DNA of 64,000 nucleotides from Paenibacillus sp. PastM-3 (GTDB lineage Bacteria; Bacillota; Bacilli; Paenibacillales; Paenibacillaceae), in the NCBI RefSeq assembly GCF_029893965.1, contig NZ_JARXXP010000026.1:1-64000 (forward strand), in the 5' to 3' direction. Positions 14,139-24,400 of the stretch are shown piece by piece (within the stretch, counting starts at the first letter, position 1; each line of letters starts with the position of its first letter). The notes under the pieces were generated by a model that saw only the letters and a program-made list of their open reading frames with translations, had not been told where the DNA came from and did no database searches. Both the position numbers and the translations under genes were made by a program.

Positions 14139-15719
14139 TTGAAGAGAAAGCAAATCACAAAGACAATGTTCGTCACATCCATGGCCTTATTGCTGGGCCT
14201 GTCTACAGCCTGCTCAAATTCGAATTCGGGCAGCGGTAACAGCGGAAGTGAGCCTGCTAAGACCGGTAACTCGGCAGCAACGGATGCACCGAAAGAAATC
14301 GTTGAATTGAAAGCGATTACGATGGGGAACGAGCCGAAAAGCGGTCTGGATAACTTTTACAAAGAGCTGGACGCTTTGACTGAACAGGATCTCGGTATCC
14401 GCGTCCGGTTCGACTATATCCCGTGGGGCGATGAGAAAAACCAGATCAGCCGGGCTATCGCCGCCAAGGAATATGATCTTTATGTCGGCGGTGCCTGGTC
14501 CGATTTTGCCAACTTTGCCACCAAGAACGCTTTTGCCGATCTGACGCCGCTTCTGGAAGAAACGCCCGATCTGGTAGAGCACTACAAAGGCTCGCTCGAC
14601 CGCGTAAAAATCGACGGCAAGGTATTCGGCATTCCGCAATACAACAAGCCGGGCGGCGGCGGGGAAGGCATGCTGTACCGTGAGGACCTGCGCCAGAAGT
14701 GGGGACTTCCGGAGATCAACAGCCTGGAAACCGCCGAGCAGTATCTCTACAAAGCCAAAGAGGAATATCCGTCTACCCCGATGCTGAATGACAAGCGTTT
14801 TGGCACGAATATTTACTCCCAGCTGATTGCCAGCAAATACTATACGGTTGCCGCCGATTATGCTGTAGCCGCCTATGATGATCCTTATAAAATCATCAGC
14901 ATTTACGATACACCAGAATATAAGGAGGCTGTGGCTAAGGCCAAGCAGTGGTATGACGACGGAATCGTTGATCATGACGTGCTTGCCGCACAGGGGAATG
15001 CGACTGCCGAAACGCTGGAGCTGATGAAGGTGGACCAGAAGCCGCTTGAATTCAACAATCACTTTGGTGCAGTCAGCAACAACTATATCAACCAGCTTAA
15101 AGAGGCGCTGCCGGATTCAACCTATGGCTGGTATGATTTTTTAATGGATAACAATGCCCCGGCCTTCCTGCCGAGAATGTCGCCAAGCACGATTACGATG
15201 ATCTCTGTAGGCGCTAATTCCCAATATGCCCTGGAAGCACTGAAATTTATTGAAAAAGGGCATACCGACCAGACCTATTACAACTTACTCGCTTATGGTG
15301 TAGAGGGTGAAAATTACAAGGCCGACGCGGAAGGCTTCATTAATTATGAAGGGATTCCGACGGACAATATCAAGCCTGCCTGGACCGGGCTGGCTGACGG
15401 GTATATGGCACTCCAGGTCAAATATCCGGGTGAATGGAAAAGCATCTATGACGAGCTTCAGGCTGAAGGAATCAAGCGTTCGGAAGCAGGAGGTACAGAT
15501 CCGTACGAAGGCTTCAGCTTCGACACCAGCTCGCTGGCTACCGAACTGTCCAATCTGGAGACGGTAAAAACCCAATATATCCAGCCGCTTAGCGTAGGGA
15601 TGACCAATGACATCGGCGGCGATCTGGCAAAAGTACAGAAGCAGCTGAAGGATGCAGGCTTCGATGCTTATCTGGCTGAATTGCAGAAGCAGGTGGATGC
15701 ATTCAAGGCATCCAAATAA
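14139..15719 (+). CDS. Solute-binding lipoprotein of the sugar ABC transporter (DUF3502 family)
   Basis: The 526-residue protein starts with a lipoprotein signal (KRKQITKTMFVTSMALLLG, lipobox LSTAC, lipidated Cys25) and a Ser/Asn/Gly linker, then the periplasmic-binding fold. The end (YLAELQKQVDAFKASK) is typical of the DUF3502 C-terminus of LplA-like binders. The TTG at 14139 is the true start: GGAGGGG lies six bases upstream, while the ATG at 14124 overlaps that site. It captures the oligosaccharide for the two permeases. A strong hairpin follows the stop. Confidence 0.9.
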   Translation: MKRKQITKTMFVTSMALLLGLSTACSNSNSGSGNSGSEPAKTGNSAATDAPKEIVELKAITMGNEPKSGLDNFYKELDALTEQDLGIRVRFDYIPWGDEKNQISRAIAAKEYDLYVGGAWSDFANFATKNAFADLTPLLEETPDLVEHYKGSLDRVKIDGKVFGIPQYNKPGGGGEGMLYREDLRQKWGLPEINSLETAEQYLYKAKEEYPSTPMLNDKRFGTNIYSQLIASKYYTVAADYAVAAYDDPYKIISIYDTPEYKEAVAKAKQWYDDGIVDHDVLAAQGNATAETLELMKVDQKPLEFNNHFGAVSNNYINQLKEALPDSTYGWYDFLMDNNAPAFLPRMSPSTITMISVGANSQYALEALKFIEKGHTDQTYYNLLAYGVEGENYKADAEGFINYEGIPTDNIKPAWTGLADGYMALQVKYPGEWKSIYDELQAEGIKRSEAGGTDPYEGFSFDTSSLATELSNLETVKTQYIQPLSVGMTNDIGGDLAKVQKQLKDAGFDAYLAELQKQVDAFKASK

Positions 15720-15732
15720 CAGGCTGTGCAAG

Positions 15733-15762
15733 CCGCCCGGCAGGGACATTCCTGCCGGGCGG
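15733..15762 (+). terminator. Strong intra-cluster hairpin without T run
   Basis: A perfect 12 bp stem, CCGCCCGGCAGG with CCTGCCGGGCGG around six bases, follows the binding-protein gene. It lacks a U-tract, so it more likely acts as an mRNA stabiliser or attenuator that raises binding-protein output relative to downstream enzymes. Confidence 0.6.
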
Positions 15763-15795
15763 ATTTGGAAATAGAATCCGAAAGATGGTGGGAAC

Positions 15796-17175
15796 ATGGA
15801 TAAACTAGTGGTTTACACTGCCCCGCCGGACGTACCCGCCAAGGAGGATTTTGCAGTATATGTGCGGATTCCCGGGGAAGCCTGGCAGCAGCTGTTTGTG
15901 TATGAGGTCAAGGTGGATATGCACAATGTGCGCTCTGCGTCTATGGCCTATTTTGATATGAGTGGGAAAGTGGAGGTACGGGTAGAGAGCCTGAAGCAGC
16001 CGGTTCATGAGGCGGTAATCCGTCCGTTGTCAGTGGACCTCCCTTTTGAGCAGACAGACATGGAATTGACCTTTATGCTGGACCGTCCGCAGAAGCTATC
16101 TATTGAAATCAACGGGGAGCGGTTCAGTAATCTGCACCTGTTCGCGAACCCCTGTGAGAGTGATGCACCGGACCCGCAGCAGGAGAACGTTCTCCTGCTG
16201 CAGCCGGCCATCCACCGGACGGAGGATATCAGCCGTCTGCTGGCACAGGCTGAGGGAACAGACGGGCGGGTGCGGGACACGCTGTATTTTGCACCGGGCA
16301 TGCATTATATCGAGGAGACGCTGCTAAGGATTCCATCCGGGATAACCGTCTATATTGCCGGCGGCGCCGTGGTGGCAGGCTCCATGGTCTGTGATCGCGT
16401 GCACGATGTTTCCATACGATGCAGAGGGATCATCCGCCTGTCTGACTTTCACCGCTTCTCGGCCTTCCGCGGCATCCGGATTATGTTCTCGGAGCAGATC
16501 TCGGTTGAAGGCATTATTACGCTGGACCCGCCTCATTACAGCATTTATCTGGGCAAGTCGCGGCAGGTGTCCGTACGGAATTTCAAATCCTTCAGCACCC
16601 GGGGCTGGTCGGACGGCATTGATATGATGGCCTGCACTGATATTGAGATCGATGATGTTTTCCTGCGCACCTCGGATGACTGCATCGCGATCTACGGCTC
16701 ACGCTGGGACTATTACGGGAACAGCAGCGGCATCCGGGTGCGTAATTCCATCCTCTGGGCGGACGTTGCCCATCCGCTGATGATCGGCACCCACGGCGAC
16801 CATCACGGGGACGGGGATATTATTGAAGATATCGTGTTCGAGAACATTGATATTCTGGAGCACCACGAGCCGCAGGTGAATTATATGGGGGCCATGGCCA
16901 TCAATGCCGGTGATAAAAATACAATCAGGAATGTGCTATACCGGAACATCCGGGTCGAGCCCTTCGAGCTAGGCCGTCTGATCGACCTGAGGGTGGTATG
17001 GAACAAGGACTATAATCCCGTCCCCGGACACCGGATTGAGCATATCCGCTTTGAGGATGTTTCGTATAACGGGAGTAATGCGCACCCGATCCAGATCTTC
17101 GGCTATGATGACAAACGGACCGCCGATCATGTGAGCTTCAAGCGCCTCAAGGTAAACGGGCAGACGATTCTGTAG
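15796..17175 (+). CDS. GH28-like right-handed beta-helix glycosidase
   Basis: The 459-residue protein has no signal peptide. An N-terminal beta domain (about 1-130) precedes a parallel beta-helix. The polygalacturonase-like acidic residues are present as DGID (from D273) and SDDC (D294, D295), with GTHGD further on in place of the usual GHG. This is the GH28/related pectinolytic fold, here in a cytoplasmic enzyme that would trim imported oligosaccharides. GGTGGGAAC gives a weak ribosome site for the ATG. It follows the transporter genes and precedes a beta-galactosidase. The exact linkage cannot be told. Confidence 0.75.
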   Translation: MDKLVVYTAPPDVPAKEDFAVYVRIPGEAWQQLFVYEVKVDMHNVRSASMAYFDMSGKVEVRVESLKQPVHEAVIRPLSVDLPFEQTDMELTFMLDRPQKLSIEINGERFSNLHLFANPCESDAPDPQQENVLLLQPAIHRTEDISRLLAQAEGTDGRVRDTLYFAPGMHYIEETLLRIPSGITVYIAGGAVVAGSMVCDRVHDVSIRCRGIIRLSDFHRFSAFRGIRIMFSEQISVEGIITLDPPHYSIYLGKSRQVSVRNFKSFSTRGWSDGIDMMACTDIEIDDVFLRTSDDCIAIYGSRWDYYGNSSGIRVRNSILWADVAHPLMIGTHGDHHGDGDIIEDIVFENIDILEHHEPQVNYMGAMAINAGDKNTIRNVLYRNIRVEPFELGRLIDLRVVWNKDYNPVPGHRIEHIRFEDVSYNGSNAHPIQIFGYDDKRTADHVSFKRLKVNGQTIL

Positions 17176-17299
17176 CCGGAGCAGGGCTTGCTTGAGGTGA
17201 ATGAGTATGTGCGGGGGATTTTGTTTGAGGAGTAAGATAGCAGCTGCAGTATACCGGCTGCTCCTCACAATTTAAGGATAAAAGGATGGTGTAAGTGAA

Positions 17300-20200
17300 G
17301 TGTTCACAAAGTTTCAGTATCAGCCTCCCGCTAACGGTTATCCCGAGTGGAACAACAATCCGGAAATCTTCAAGCTGAACCGGATGGACGCCCGCGCGTC
17401 CTTTACTCCTTATGACACCTTTGAAGAAGCAGTGAAGAATGATGCCGGAGCCTGCGCCCGGATGCTGTCCCTGAACGGCTCCTGGAAATTCTGCTGGGCG
17501 GAGAATCCACAGCAGCGGCCGGCTGATTTCTACAAACAGGCGTATGATGTTACGGGCTGGGCTGACATTGCAGTCCCTTCCCACTGGCAATTACAGGGTT
17601 ATGACTATCCGCAGTACACCAATGTCAGGTATCCATGGAGCGAACGCGAGGACATCCGGCCTCCGTTCGCACCGACCGCCTATAATCCGGTGGGCTCTTA
17701 TGTACGGATGTTCTCCCTTCCGGAATCATGGACAGGGAACCCGGTGTACCTGCATTTCCGCGGCGTAGAATCCGCGTTCTATGTATGGCTGAACGGGGAG
17801 CTGGTCGGCTACAGCGAGGACAGCTTCACCCCGGCCGAGTTCGATCTGACTCCTTATCTGCAGCCTGGTGAGAATAAGCTGGCTGTTGAAGTCTACCGCT
17901 GGTGCGATGCCAGCTGGCTGGAGGATCAGGACTTCTGGCGTCTGTCCGGCATCTTCCGCGAGGTGCTGCTGATTTCGCCGCCGCCGGAGCATATTTATGA
18001 TTTCCGTGTGCGGACGGAGCTGGATGCAGCCTATGCCGATGCGGAGCTTGAGGTTCGCGTGAAGCTGCTACGGTATGCCGGAGGCGCTGATGGAGAGCTT
18101 CGGGTGGAAGGCGTGCTGCTGGATAACGCTGGCCGGCAGGTAACCGGCACTGACTTTTGTGCTGCTGCCTGCGTGAATGGCGGCTCGTTTGCCGCTGTGG
18201 AGCTGAAGGCGACGGTTCCGGGTCCGCGCAAATGGAGCGCGGAGCATCCGGAGCTGTACACGCTGGTATTAACCCTGCGTAACGCAGAAGAAAGAGTCCT
18301 TCAGGCAGTCAGCTGCAAGGTCGGCTTCCGCAGGTTTGAAATCAAGGACGGGCTAATGCTTCTGAACGGCCGGCGTATTGTGTTCAAGGGAACCAATCGT
18401 CATGAGTTCTCCTGCCATACGGGCCGTGCAGTCAGTTTGGAGGAGATGGTCAGGGATGTGCAACTGATGAAGGCCTACAACATTAACGCTGTGCGGACCT
18501 CCCATTATCCGAATCATCCGGCCTGGTACGAGCTCTGTGATGTATATGGCCTGTATGTCATCGACGAGAACAATCTGGAGAGCCACGGAACATGGCGCTT
18601 CTACCCGGAGGAGGATATTGTTCCGGGCAGCAAGCCGGAATGGCGGGAGAATGTAGTCGACCGTGCCCGTTCGATGCTGGAGCGGGATAAGAATCATCCG
18701 TGTATCCTGATGTGGTCCCTGGGCAATGAGGCTTCCTGCGGAGAGAATTTCCGGCATATGTACAGATATCTGAAGGAGAATGATCCTGCCCGTCCTGTGC
18801 AGTACGAGGGCGTGTTCCTGAATCGGGCGTTCGAGGATGTGTCAGATGTGGAGAGTCAGATGTACACCTTCCCGGCAGATGTGGAGAGATACGCGCTGAA
18901 GCAGCCCGAAAAGCCGTTTATTCTGTGCGAGTACAGCCATGCAATGGGCAACTCCAACGGCAACCTGTTTAAATATACCACACTGTTCGACAAGTACCCG
19001 GTACTTCAGGGCGGCTTTATCTGGGACTGGATCGATCAGGCGATCCTTACACAGACAAGTGACGGTACGGCATATTTGGGCTACGGCGGCGACTTCGGCG
19101 AGACTCCGCATGACGGGAACGGGTGCGGAAACGGTCTGCTGTTCGCAGACCGGCAAATCTCGCCCAAGCTGGATGAGGTCAAAGCCTGCTACCAGAACGT
19201 TGACTTCACGGGATGGAATCCCTTAACGGGGGAAGTAACGGTAAGGAATAAGTTCCTGTTCACCAGGCTGGATGAGTACGACTGGGTGTGGCAGCTTGTG
19301 TTCAACGGGCGGCCTTATGGAGCGCCGGTCCAGGGGGGCATTGCCGTTGAGCCGCTGACAGAGAGTAATGTCGTCCTCCGTATGCCGGAGCTGCCGCAGG
19401 GAGAGGAAGGTGAGCTGCTGCTGGAGGTCAGCCTTCGGCTGAAGCAGGATAAGCTCTGGGCCCGGGCAGGCCATGAAGTGGCCTGGGCACAGCTGCCTGT
19501 ACGGCTGCAGGCCGGAGGCAGCACACGGGCTTACGACCCCGGAGCGGTCAATCCAGAACTGGTTGAAAGGAACGGCCGGTGGCTGCTGACAGGCAAGCAG
19601 TTCGAGGCAGTCTTTGACACGGAGACCGGAACGCTGGTCTCCTATCAGTTCGAAGGCACGGAACTGCTGCTGCAGGGGCCGGAGCCGGTGTTCTGGCGGG
19701 CCATGACGGACAACGACCAGGGCAGCGGGCTGCCGGTCCGGGCCGGTATCTGGCGCGAGGCCGGCAAGCAGCGGACCCTCCGCAGGCTGACCAGACGCCT
19801 GCTGGCCGGTGCATGGGAGATTACCGCTGAATTCAGGCTGGAAACAGGAGCCCAATCATGCTGTACGGTAAGGTATATGGTGTCAGAGGACGGCAGCATT
19901 GCTGTTGAAGAGACGCTGAATCCGGGAGACGGTCTGCCTGAGCTGCCGGCTGTGGGCATGTCCCTGCTGATGGACCCTGAATATGACCGGCTGGAGTGGT
20001 ATGGACGCGGTCCGCATGAAAGTCATTGGGACCGCCAATGCGGCGCCCGGCTCGGGGTTTTCAGCAGCTCGGCCGCCGGGCAGTTTATGCCGTATCTGAA
20101 GCCGCAGGAATGCGGCAATAAAACCGGGGTCCGCTGGCTGAAGGTTCATAATCAAGCAGGCAGAGGCCTGCTGTTTACAGCAGACAGCGAGCTGGAGACC

Positions 20201-20425
20201 AGTGTTCTGCCCTATACGGCGGAGGAGCTGGAGGAAGCCAGCCATGCCTATAAGCTTCAGCCGTCAGATAAGACAGCCGTACGTATTCTGCATAAGCAGA
20301 TGGGCGTGGGCGGGGATGAGAGCTGGTCAGCCAAGACGCATCCGGAATTTACATTGTACGCGAACCGGAGCTATTCCTACCGCTTTACGATGCGCGGTAT
20401 CGGTGACGCAGGCGCGGCAGAATAA
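17300..20425 (+). CDS. lacZ: Beta-galactosidase, glycoside hydrolase family 2 (LacZ type)
   Basis: The 1041-residue protein has the full five-domain LacZ layout: jelly roll (about 40-220), Ig-like (220-335), TIM barrel (335-625), a second Ig-like domain, and the C-terminal beta-sandwich (about 750-1030). The acid/base E477 is in LGNEAS and the nucleophile E544 in LCEYSHAMGNSNG. ENNLESHGT is the usual metal-site region. There is no signal peptide, so it acts on imported galactosides. The GTG at 17300 follows AAGGATGG by about ten bases. A galactose-containing side chain is thus part of the cluster's substrate. Confidence 0.95.
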   Translation: MFTKFQYQPPANGYPEWNNNPEIFKLNRMDARASFTPYDTFEEAVKNDAGACARMLSLNGSWKFCWAENPQQRPADFYKQAYDVTGWADIAVPSHWQLQGYDYPQYTNVRYPWSEREDIRPPFAPTAYNPVGSYVRMFSLPESWTGNPVYLHFRGVESAFYVWLNGELVGYSEDSFTPAEFDLTPYLQPGENKLAVEVYRWCDASWLEDQDFWRLSGIFREVLLISPPPEHIYDFRVRTELDAAYADAELEVRVKLLRYAGGADGELRVEGVLLDNAGRQVTGTDFCAAACVNGGSFAAVELKATVPGPRKWSAEHPELYTLVLTLRNAEERVLQAVSCKVGFRRFEIKDGLMLLNGRRIVFKGTNRHEFSCHTGRAVSLEEMVRDVQLMKAYNINAVRTSHYPNHPAWYELCDVYGLYVIDENNLESHGTWRFYPEEDIVPGSKPEWRENVVDRARSMLERDKNHPCILMWSLGNEASCGENFRHMYRYLKENDPARPVQYEGVFLNRAFEDVSDVESQMYTFPADVERYALKQPEKPFILCEYSHAMGNSNGNLFKYTTLFDKYPVLQGGFIWDWIDQAILTQTSDGTAYLGYGGDFGETPHDGNGCGNGLLFADRQISPKLDEVKACYQNVDFTGWNPLTGEVTVRNKFLFTRLDEYDWVWQLVFNGRPYGAPVQGGIAVEPLTESNVVLRMPELPQGEEGELLLEVSLRLKQDKLWARAGHEVAWAQLPVRLQAGGSTRAYDPGAVNPELVERNGRWLLTGKQFEAVFDTETGTLVSYQFEGTELLLQGPEPVFWRAMTDNDQGSGLPVRAGIWREAGKQRTLRRLTRRLLAGAWEITAEFRLETGAQSCCTVRYMVSEDGSIAVEETLNPGDGLPELPAVGMSLLMDPEYDRLEWYGRGPHESHWDRQCGARLGVFSSSAAGQFMPYLKPQECGNKTGVRWLKVHNQAGRGLLFTADSELETSVLPYTAEELEEASHAYKLQPSDKTAVRILHKQMGVGGDESWSAKTHPEFTLYANRSYSYRFTMRGIGDAGAAE

Positions 20426-20474
20426 AGAGGATAGGCACGCAAGCGGCCGGAGCAAAAATAAGGAGGAGCAGCAC

Positions 20475-21410
20475 ATGAACAGCGCATATTTATTTGTACA
20501 TTTCCGGGAGAAGGAGACGCCGGACGGGGAGCAGGTCTACTTCGGCCTCAGCAGGGACGGATTCAACTGGGAGCAGGTGAACGGCGGTGAACCGGTGCTG
20601 TGGAGCAATAAAGGGGAGAAGGGCGTGCGGGATCACACTATCGTCCGTACAGCATCCGGTACCTTTTATATTCTCTCCACCGATCTTAGCCTGGCTAACA
20701 GCTTTAACACCAGGTATGAAGGGAAATGGGCGAATATCGCCCGCAGCGGGAGCAAGCATCTGGTACTCTGGGAATCCGGGGATCTGGTGAACTGGTCGGA
20801 GGAAAGACTGGTCGGGCTGGGCGATGAAGACTTCGGCTGCCTGTGGGCACCGGAAGTATTCCATGATGCGGGGCGGGATGAGTACGTCATTCATTTTAGC
20901 GCAGCCCATGCCTCCAATCATTTTTGTGATAAAGCGATCTTTTACACACGGACCAGGGATTTCATAAGCTTTGACAAGCCGCAGCTGCTGTGCAGGAAGG
21001 ACGGGAGCGGCATCATTGATTCCGCGCTGTATGAAGAGGGAGGCCGGTATTACCGGTTCCTGAAAAGCGAGGCAGATCCGGCCGGCATTCTGCTTCAGCA
21101 TGGAGATACACTTACCGGAGCCTATACAGAGAATATGAGTTTTGCCGCAGAAATGGCTAAGCTTACGCCTGGCGCGTACGAAGGTCCTACCGCATTCAAG
21201 CTTCCAGACGGAAAATGGTGCCTGATGCTCGACTTTTACGGCGTGCGCGGCGAAGGACAGGGTTATGTTCCGTTTGTCGCCGACACGCTGCGAGGCGGGC
21301 AGTTTGTCCGCTCGGATGAGCAGTTCAGCTTTCCTTACTGCTTCAAGCACGGGACGGTGCTGGCCATTACGGCTGACGAATACGAGCGTATCCGGCGTCA
21401 TTTTAACTAG
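20475..21410 (+). CDS. GH43-like five-bladed beta-propeller glycosidase
   Basis: The 311-residue cytoplasmic protein has propeller features of the GH43/GH32 clan (DHTIVRTASGTFYI, CLWAPEVFHD, SGIIDSALYEEGGRYYRFLK). The WAPE-type segment carries an acidic residue that often serves in catalysis, and arabinofuranosidase or xylosidase activity is typical. The ATG at 20475 with AGGAGGAG seven bases upstream is the start; the longer open frame overlapping lacZ is not real. It lies 50 bp after lacZ in the same operon. Confidence 0.75.
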   Translation: MNSAYLFVHFREKETPDGEQVYFGLSRDGFNWEQVNGGEPVLWSNKGEKGVRDHTIVRTASGTFYILSTDLSLANSFNTRYEGKWANIARSGSKHLVLWESGDLVNWSEERLVGLGDEDFGCLWAPEVFHDAGRDEYVIHFSAAHASNHFCDKAIFYTRTRDFISFDKPQLLCRKDGSGIIDSALYEEGGRYYRFLKSEADPAGILLQHGDTLTGAYTENMSFAAEMAKLTPGAYEGPTAFKLPDGKWCLMLDFYGVRGEGQGYVPFVADTLRGGQFVRSDEQFSFPYCFKHGTVLAITADEYERIRRHFN

Positions 21411-21497
21411 TAACCAGAAAAAGAGCTTTACTGGAATAGGAGAGGGCCTTCATGAAAGTACTGGGATTGTTCAACAAAATGAACCCGGGAGGAAAAA

Positions 21498-24400
21498 ATG
21501 AAAAGTCTAAAAAGCTGGATGTACAAATGTGCAATTGCGGCGGTTTCGGTTATCTTGGCGGCAACACCGGTTTTCCCCGCAGAGGCTGCGGGCGCTACAA
21601 ATCGGCTGTCTGCCGGAACCGTCCTAACCTCTTCTGTGTCAGACGATGGAATACGTGCCGGGGTTACGGACTCCACTTATATTGAAGCCCCGGTAAGTGA
21701 ATTGCCGGCTGAAGCGGCAGTTACTGTTACCGCGGCTGCGTACGGGAATGTAGTCCGCTACCCGTTTGACGGCAACGCCGGCAGTGAGGATGGCCTGGCT
21801 GACGCAGCGGTATCCGGAACCCCGGTCTATGCAGAGGGCCGGGTGGGCCAGGCGATCAGCCTGAACGGAAGCGACAGCTATGTGACCCTGCCGGCCACTC
21901 TTCCGCCAGCGGCTGCCGACGAAATTACCGTATCCGCCTGGGTGAACTGGAAGGGCGGAAAGGACTGGCAGCGTATCTTCGACTTCGGAAACGGCACGAC
22001 CCAATATATGTTCCTGACGCCCAAGACAGGCAATTATATGCGGTTTGCCGTCAAGAACGGCGGGAGCGAGCAATCCGTCCAGACGGCCCAGCTTGCCGCA
22101 GGCCAGTGGGTGCATGTGGCTGTGTCGCTGGGCGGCGGCAAGGCGCGCCTGTATGTGAACGGGGAGCAGCAGGCCGAAGCCAATGTGTCGATTAAACCTA
22201 GCCAAATTAAACCATCGCTTAATTACCTCGGGAAGAGCCAGTTTGCTGATCCGCTGTTCAATGGCTCGCTGGATGAATTCCGGATCTATAATTATGCCTT
22301 GAATGCAGCTGAGCTTCAGGCCCTCTATATGTCCTCAAGCGTGGACTCAGCTATTGCCCAGGCCCGGAAAATCGCCGCAGAAGGGCAGCGGTACTATTCG
22401 GACGAAACGTGGAGCAGGCTGCTGGAGGTTCTGGAGCAGGCTGAGGGACTTAGGGCCGATCCGGCTGCGGAGCAAGCCGCTCTTCTGGCGGTTGCGGCTG
22501 AGCTGGTGGCTGCGATGCAGAATCTGGCTGAGCCGCTGCCGGTATTCATCAACAATACGGGGACAGAGCTTGTTCATCCCGCTGTCAGTGTTGCACCACA
22601 GGAGCTATTGCGGGTGAGAGAGCACATTCTGAACAAAGAGCAGCCGTGGTACGGGTACTATACCGCTTTTGCCTCCAGCAGCTTTGCTTCTAAATCTTAT
22701 GCCATTAAAAATGATAAAGATCCGGCGGCAGATCTCAGCCACCTTGTGCCGAATTATTCATATAACAACTACAGCACCAGTCTGTTCAACAATCAGATGA
22801 CCCAGGATGCCACTGCGGCCTATTATCAGGCTGTCATGTACTTTATGACCGGGGATGCAGATTACCGTGAAAAAGCCCTGCGTATCGTTCTTTTATGGGG
22901 AAGCCTTGACCCGTCGCTGGCAAAATACGTGACGGATGCGCATATTCAGCAGGGACCGCCCATGTACATGATGAATGCCGCAGCGGAATTGCTGCGTTAC
23001 ACAAGCACAGGCCGTGAGGAGCTGGAGTGGAAGGAGGAATATTCGCAGCAGTACAGCGACAACTTCCAGAAGCCGGCGCTCAGGCTGTGGATGGAGCGCA
23101 ACACCAACTGGCTGAACCAGCATCAGACCTCGGTCATGGCTACGTTATCCTCTTACGTGTTCATGGACAGCAAAGCCGACTATGAACGCATTCTGGAGTG
23201 GGCGACTGTAAATGCCGGCACGACAATGCCGTATCAGAACGGTGCAATTGCCAATGCTATGTTTGAATTTACGGTAGACAGCAGCGGTAACGAGCTACCT
23301 GAGCCGGTTATAGCTGTTAAAGAGATGGTCCGCGACCAGCCGCATTCCTTTGATAATATTGAAGGTCTGGCCGTTCTGGCTGCGATCATTTCCGCTCAAG
23401 GCACATTGCTTGATCCGGTTAAAGGAACAGCATCATCGGATGCTGACGGTGTCGATGTATATTCCTTTATGAATGACCGGCTGATCAAGGGAGTGAACTA
23501 TTACTACAAATATAATCTTGGATATGATGTGCCCTTTAATGACGGCTTGAATGCCCCGGTAAGTCCCGATAGACGGGGGCGGCTCGGCGGCCGTGAGGAT
23601 TACTACTATATCTATAAATATGGAAAAGGCTATACGGACAATAATCCCGACTTTCAGTATGTAGCCGAAGCCATGTACCGGACACGGGAGGTGTACGGCC
23701 TGACGGTCAACGACTCCTGGCTCTATATTCCGGAGGCGGCTTCAGGAACAGCCGTACCTCCCGTACTCGCCCAGGAGAACGGGGGGACAGTGCCATACCA
23801 GCTGGAGACCCGGTTCACCCCGTTTGACAGCCGTATTGTCCGGACAGGAGATGCAGTCCGGGTAGAGGCATCAACAGAGGGCTCTTTATTTGCCGTCTAC
23901 GGGATGGGCATCTGGCGTGGGGGCGACCTGGCTGTCAGAATCAGGAGCAATGCCATTACAACGCTGGCACTGCAGGGCGGCACAGACAAGGAGCCGTTTG
24001 CTTCGTTCCGGCTGCCCGATACCGGAGGGGAATGGAAATATGCGGTTATGAATCTATCTGCTCTGTCTGCTACGGCATTTCAGGCAGATTCGATCCTATA
24101 TTTCAGAATATCCGGGGAGCCTGGCGATTCTATCGAATTAGACCATGTACTCCTCAACAGCACTACAGTTAAATCGCCGGCCTTCAAAGGAAATACCAGT
24201 ACGCTGGGACTGGATGCCTATCCGTCGGCACAGCTGCTGTATGATGTCTCTAACGCAGCGGCCAATGCCGGACAGAGCTTAACGTATGGCATTTCCGGTG
24301 ACGATGCCGGCTTCCTGACGGATGCGGAAATTTCCGTCAGCAGTGCGGGCGTACTGACCGGGAAGCTGCCGGCATCGCAGCCGCCCGGCAATTATTCCTT

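Noticed and set aside
20202..20474. N-terminal extension of the GH43-like gene overlapping lacZ
   Set aside because: The internal ATG at 20475 has a strong ribosome site and a family-like N-terminus; the extension is lacZ in another frame.
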